Below are positions 61,480-64,000 of a stretch of DNA of 64,000 nt, in pieces (position 1 is the stretch's first letter; every line of letters starts with the position of its first letter). The notes beneath the pieces were generated by a model. It ran no database searches. It worked only from the letters and a program-made list of their open reading frames with translations, and had not been told where the DNA came from. The position numbers were made by a program, and so were the translations under genes. The stretch is from Pomphorhynchus laevis (Eukaryota > Acanthocephala > Palaeacanthocephala > Echinorhynchida > Pomphorhynchidae): NCBI GenBank assembly GCA_012934845.2, contig WNNJ02000556.1:40200-104199 (forward strand). The letters are read 5' to 3'.

Positions 61480-61885
61480 TACTTTTTTAGTATTACACAC
61501 GAACTGTCAAGAACTATTAAGAGGAACTGTTATGTTAACAGGTTTCGGCCTGTATTCCTCGATCAAACATAGCAGCTGTATCAAAAACATGCTAATTACG
61601 CATTTCCTCTGATGAAATTTGATTATCTGGCGTATCTTACTATAATACAATGAATATTGTTGATTGATCCATTCATAAATTTTTTAGCACGCTTAATTCT
61701 TTAAATTTATTTTTAATAATATTTTTGTTGATTTATACATTGTAAATTTAAATATTTTGTTGGTTTAAAATTTTCCATTTTAAGAAAAAGAAAAAATTAT
61801 CAAACTTGCTTGAAAATAAGCGTTAAATAATAAGATGTCGTATCAATAATACATATTTTTAGTATTTCTGCCAGAGGTTTTTTAA
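61480..61885 (-). repeat. PLE-tail repeat with RT-side sequence
   Basis: Blocks aggaactgttatgttaaca, ggtttcggcc, tcgatcaaacatagcagc, acatgctaattacgcatttc and cttgcttgaaaataagcg match the 23.5-24.1-kb copy in order and extent. Confidence 0.65.
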
Positions 61886-62469
61886 ATTTAAGTTATCTTG
61901 AAATTCTTTCAGACAGTTATTTGACACGGAAGAATCACACAAATATTTTTAATTACAAAGTTAGGTCATTAGTAAATCTATACGTTGTTGTAGAATTAAG
62001 CTCTTTATCACACATTAATTGATATTCTTGGAACATCTTGTGATTATACCGTTTGTTTATTTTTTCAAGGTTTCTTTCTGTCATTTTAGTTGTGCGTGTA
62101 TGATATGAATATTTTTCAATGTAAGTAACTACACCATAATTTTTTATCCAACTATGCTTTATATCATATCGTCTGTTAAGTGTTCTCACGTCCATATCCT
62201 GTCATCGGTTGAGCTGTCTATTACTTTCCGAAATTGTGATTTGGTTTTGAAATTGTGATTGCATTGTTCGCACTTACTATAAATATAAATATATAAATAT
62301 ATAGTAGCTTCTTTTAGTTATATTATTGGTAAACTGATTAACCTCTATATTTCCAATAAATAAATTAAATAATACAATGCACAAGTGAATTAGTATTAAT
62401 ACTAATTAGTATTAATATCTATTCGTTTTACGAAGACGATCGTCGTCATCGATATAAAGAATCATGTTC

Positions 62470-63035
62470 AAGATAAAAAATAGCAAAATCTCTTGTTGTA
62501 TACAACCCAATACCAGGTCATATGTATCTCCTACAACAGTTGCATGAAAAGATCATCCCATGCCCGGAAAGATCGGTGGTAAGAAAGAGTGGTACAATGT
62601 GTGAGAAAATATCTCGCCATATTCATGATGTTTCATATCCCCTACTAATGACTCGTCACTCTTTTCTGTCTAGTACAGATGATTTCATAAGGGAATTTTA
62701 GAACTATAGACGGAGCATACAGAAGACCTCAATTACATGTACGTTAGACATTGAGTCCTTATTCACCGCAATTGAACATGAAAATTGATTAAGGGCCATA
62801 CGAAGTAGTCTTTCTCGCGGAGGTTACTATTGTGGTGATAAAAGCGATACTGGACGTCTTTACCAGAGGTAGTCCTGAAGTCTAATATATTCGACTTTAA
62901 TGGAAAACTTTATATACAGTTAATAGGAGCTGCGAGGAGTACTCCTGTAGGCCACAGTGTAACACATCAAACTACCTTTGATTACTTATATTGTAATACA
63001 TCAAACTACCAAATTATGAAAATGTATCCTAGTTT
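62470..63035 (+). pseudogene. Penelope-like reverse transcriptase, N-terminal to motif B remnant
   Basis: Plus-strand peptides in order: HSFLSSTDDFI, CTLDIESLFTAIEHEN (motif A; the catalytic D of the first RT motif) and, after frame changes, NIFDFNGKLYIQLIGAARS with TPVGHSV (motif B). This wording (D-x-x-SLFT, then FNG..Y.Q..G) is characteristic of PLE RTs. It complements the C-terminal RT remnants at 13.5 and 18.0 kb. It is followed at 63150 by sequence of the 379-bp family. Confidence 0.65.
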
Positions 63036-63149
63036 GGATCCTGTGAGAAAACAAGCAACGACAGCAATTAAATCTCCTGCCGAAGAAAAATACTAGGATG
63101 ACCCGGATAGCATGTGGTTAGTTAAAAAAGTCTATGACCATACTAACAC

Positions 63150-63690
63150 GTAAGCGAATTCTCGGAAATGCCTTTTAAATATGTCACAAGGCAGCCGAAA
63201 CGACCTATGGTAGTTCACGATACTGATGAGTGCTGCCGGCGGCCATCAACTCGTCAAGGAGTGATAACGAAATCTACTCGGTTAATAATCGAACTACTGG
63301 TTTTTGGCAACATCAACGATTATATATAGATTTTTGTTGTTACACCTGCCCTGGTATACCTAATGGTGTACTCATAAATAAATCACTATCTGTTCATCAC
63401 GAAAAGACATAGACACCAGGCAGCATTCTATATATCCTCATCAGACTAAGAAATGGAACCAAATTCTTGGACTGATGAGGATATATTGAACGCTGTCTGA
63501 TGATTATGACTCCTTATGAGGCAAATATAGTGATTTATTTATGAGAACGCCATAGGGTGTCCTCCGTTAGGGTCTCCCATCATTTCGATGTACTCATCAT
63601 TTCTATGCTGAAGTGGTCGTCTAGAAGTGACATGGTGACTAAAAGTCGTGAATCGAAGTCCAGTCTATCAAGCAACACCATTTAGTATAT
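63150..63690 (+). repeat. 379-bp-family copy, diverged
   Basis: Carries cggaaatgcc, gcagccgaaacgacc, actgatgagtgctgccgg and, after an inserted or rearranged part, gctgaagtggtcgtctagaa and gtccagtctatcaagcaaca, the last nearly identical to the array at 34.6 kb. An internal inverted pair (tatatatcctcatcagac, gactgatgaggatatatt) lies at 63428-63492. Confidence 0.7.
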
Positions 63691-63691
63691 A

Positions 63692-63754
63692 TATAATTGT
63701 CGTAAGATAAAATTGGTCTTCATTTCCTGTTTTTTTTATCTTACGACAATTATT
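63692..63754. repeat. Hairpin, 19-bp arms
   Basis: taattgtcgtaagataaaa and ttttatcttacgacaatta are perfect inverse copies, separated by about 23 bp. Might be a tiny foldback insertion between the repeat and the TA tract. Confidence 0.75.
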
Positions 63755-63811
63755 ACTAATGTATCATTCAATGGATGATCCGGGACAGTGTCAGTTTTCC
63801 GCAAATCTAAT

Positions 63812-63813
<2 letters not shown>

Positions 63814-63865
<52 letters not shown>
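63814..63865. repeat. (TA)n microsatellite, about 26 units
   Basis: Uninterrupted TA dinucleotides. Like the 4.6-kb tract it lies within 150 bp of hammerhead-family sequence. Confidence 0.95.
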
Positions 63866-63871
<6 letters not shown>

Positions 63872-64000
63872 AATAAATTAATGTTGTTTATATATACATA
63901 TATATCTCACAGAACAATATTACCACTTTTGTCTGCTGGTTTTTTGACAGTATCATGAGTTTTGTGGAGTACTATTGTGGCATTAGTACAAAACTCTATA

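Noticed and set aside
63460-63500. ggactgatgaggatatattgaac as a further hammerhead
   Set aside because: CUGAUGAG is present, but no stem II followed by GAAA can be drawn; the inverted neighbour at 63428 explains the word as an ordinary hairpin.

Overview
This is an A+T-rich (roughly 70-75% by eye), gene-poor stretch of an invertebrate animal genome, dominated by old transposable elements. The only convincing host coding sequence is the 3' end of one gene (49921-50655), whose two visible introns are 36 and 55 bp. There is also a decayed histone H2B copy (57060-57450). Tiny introns, high A+T, abundant Penelope-like elements (PLEs), a Mag-like gypsy element and a ZBED-type hAT element would fit a parasitic flatworm or another AT-rich lophotrochozoan or cnidarian-grade animal. 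I cannot fix the species.

Layout. 1-12.7 kb: mostly featureless AT-rich DNA with an RTE-like LINE scrap (2.4 kb), a long (TA)n tract and a GC-rich palindrome (4.6-4.8 kb), and the GIY-YIG endonuclease end of a PLE with a hammerhead-like motif downstream of it (10.9-11.9 kb). 12.7-25.8 kb: repeated copies of one PLE 3' region in both orientations, some still carrying the reverse transcriptase C-terminus, and three copies of a tRNA-derived SINE, two of them foldback pairs. 27.7-29.1 kb: another PLE endonuclease and a Jockey/R1-like LINE fragment. 30.2-32.1 kb: a foldback MITE next to a large decayed transposase-like gene. 33.3-34.1 kb: a decayed R2-like restriction-type endonuclease domain. 34.4-37.4 kb: an about 379-bp tandem repeat, inverted relatives of it, a PLE tail and a well-formed minimal hammerhead ribozyme.

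41.4-49.4 kb: a fossil Mag-like Ty3/gypsy LTR element whose 5' LTR is split by a nearly complete APE-type LINE. 49.9-50.7 kb: the host gene end. 51.2-56.2 kb: two minus-strand LINE copies joined head to tail in a chimera. 57.4-60.9 kb: a second fossil gypsy element on the minus strand, split inside its reverse transcriptase by a 2.0-kb hAT transposon with matching TIRs and an 8-bp target duplication. 61-64 kb: more PLE pieces, including a reverse transcriptase fragment, and a second (TA)n tract.

The most interesting theme is the link between PLE pieces and self-cleaving hammerhead-ribozyme motifs: one strong example at 35.6 kb, several weaker hairpins elsewhere, and a short PLE-derived tail that has spread like a SINE. 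No prokaryotic operon, CRISPR array, rRNA or intact tRNA gene was seen.
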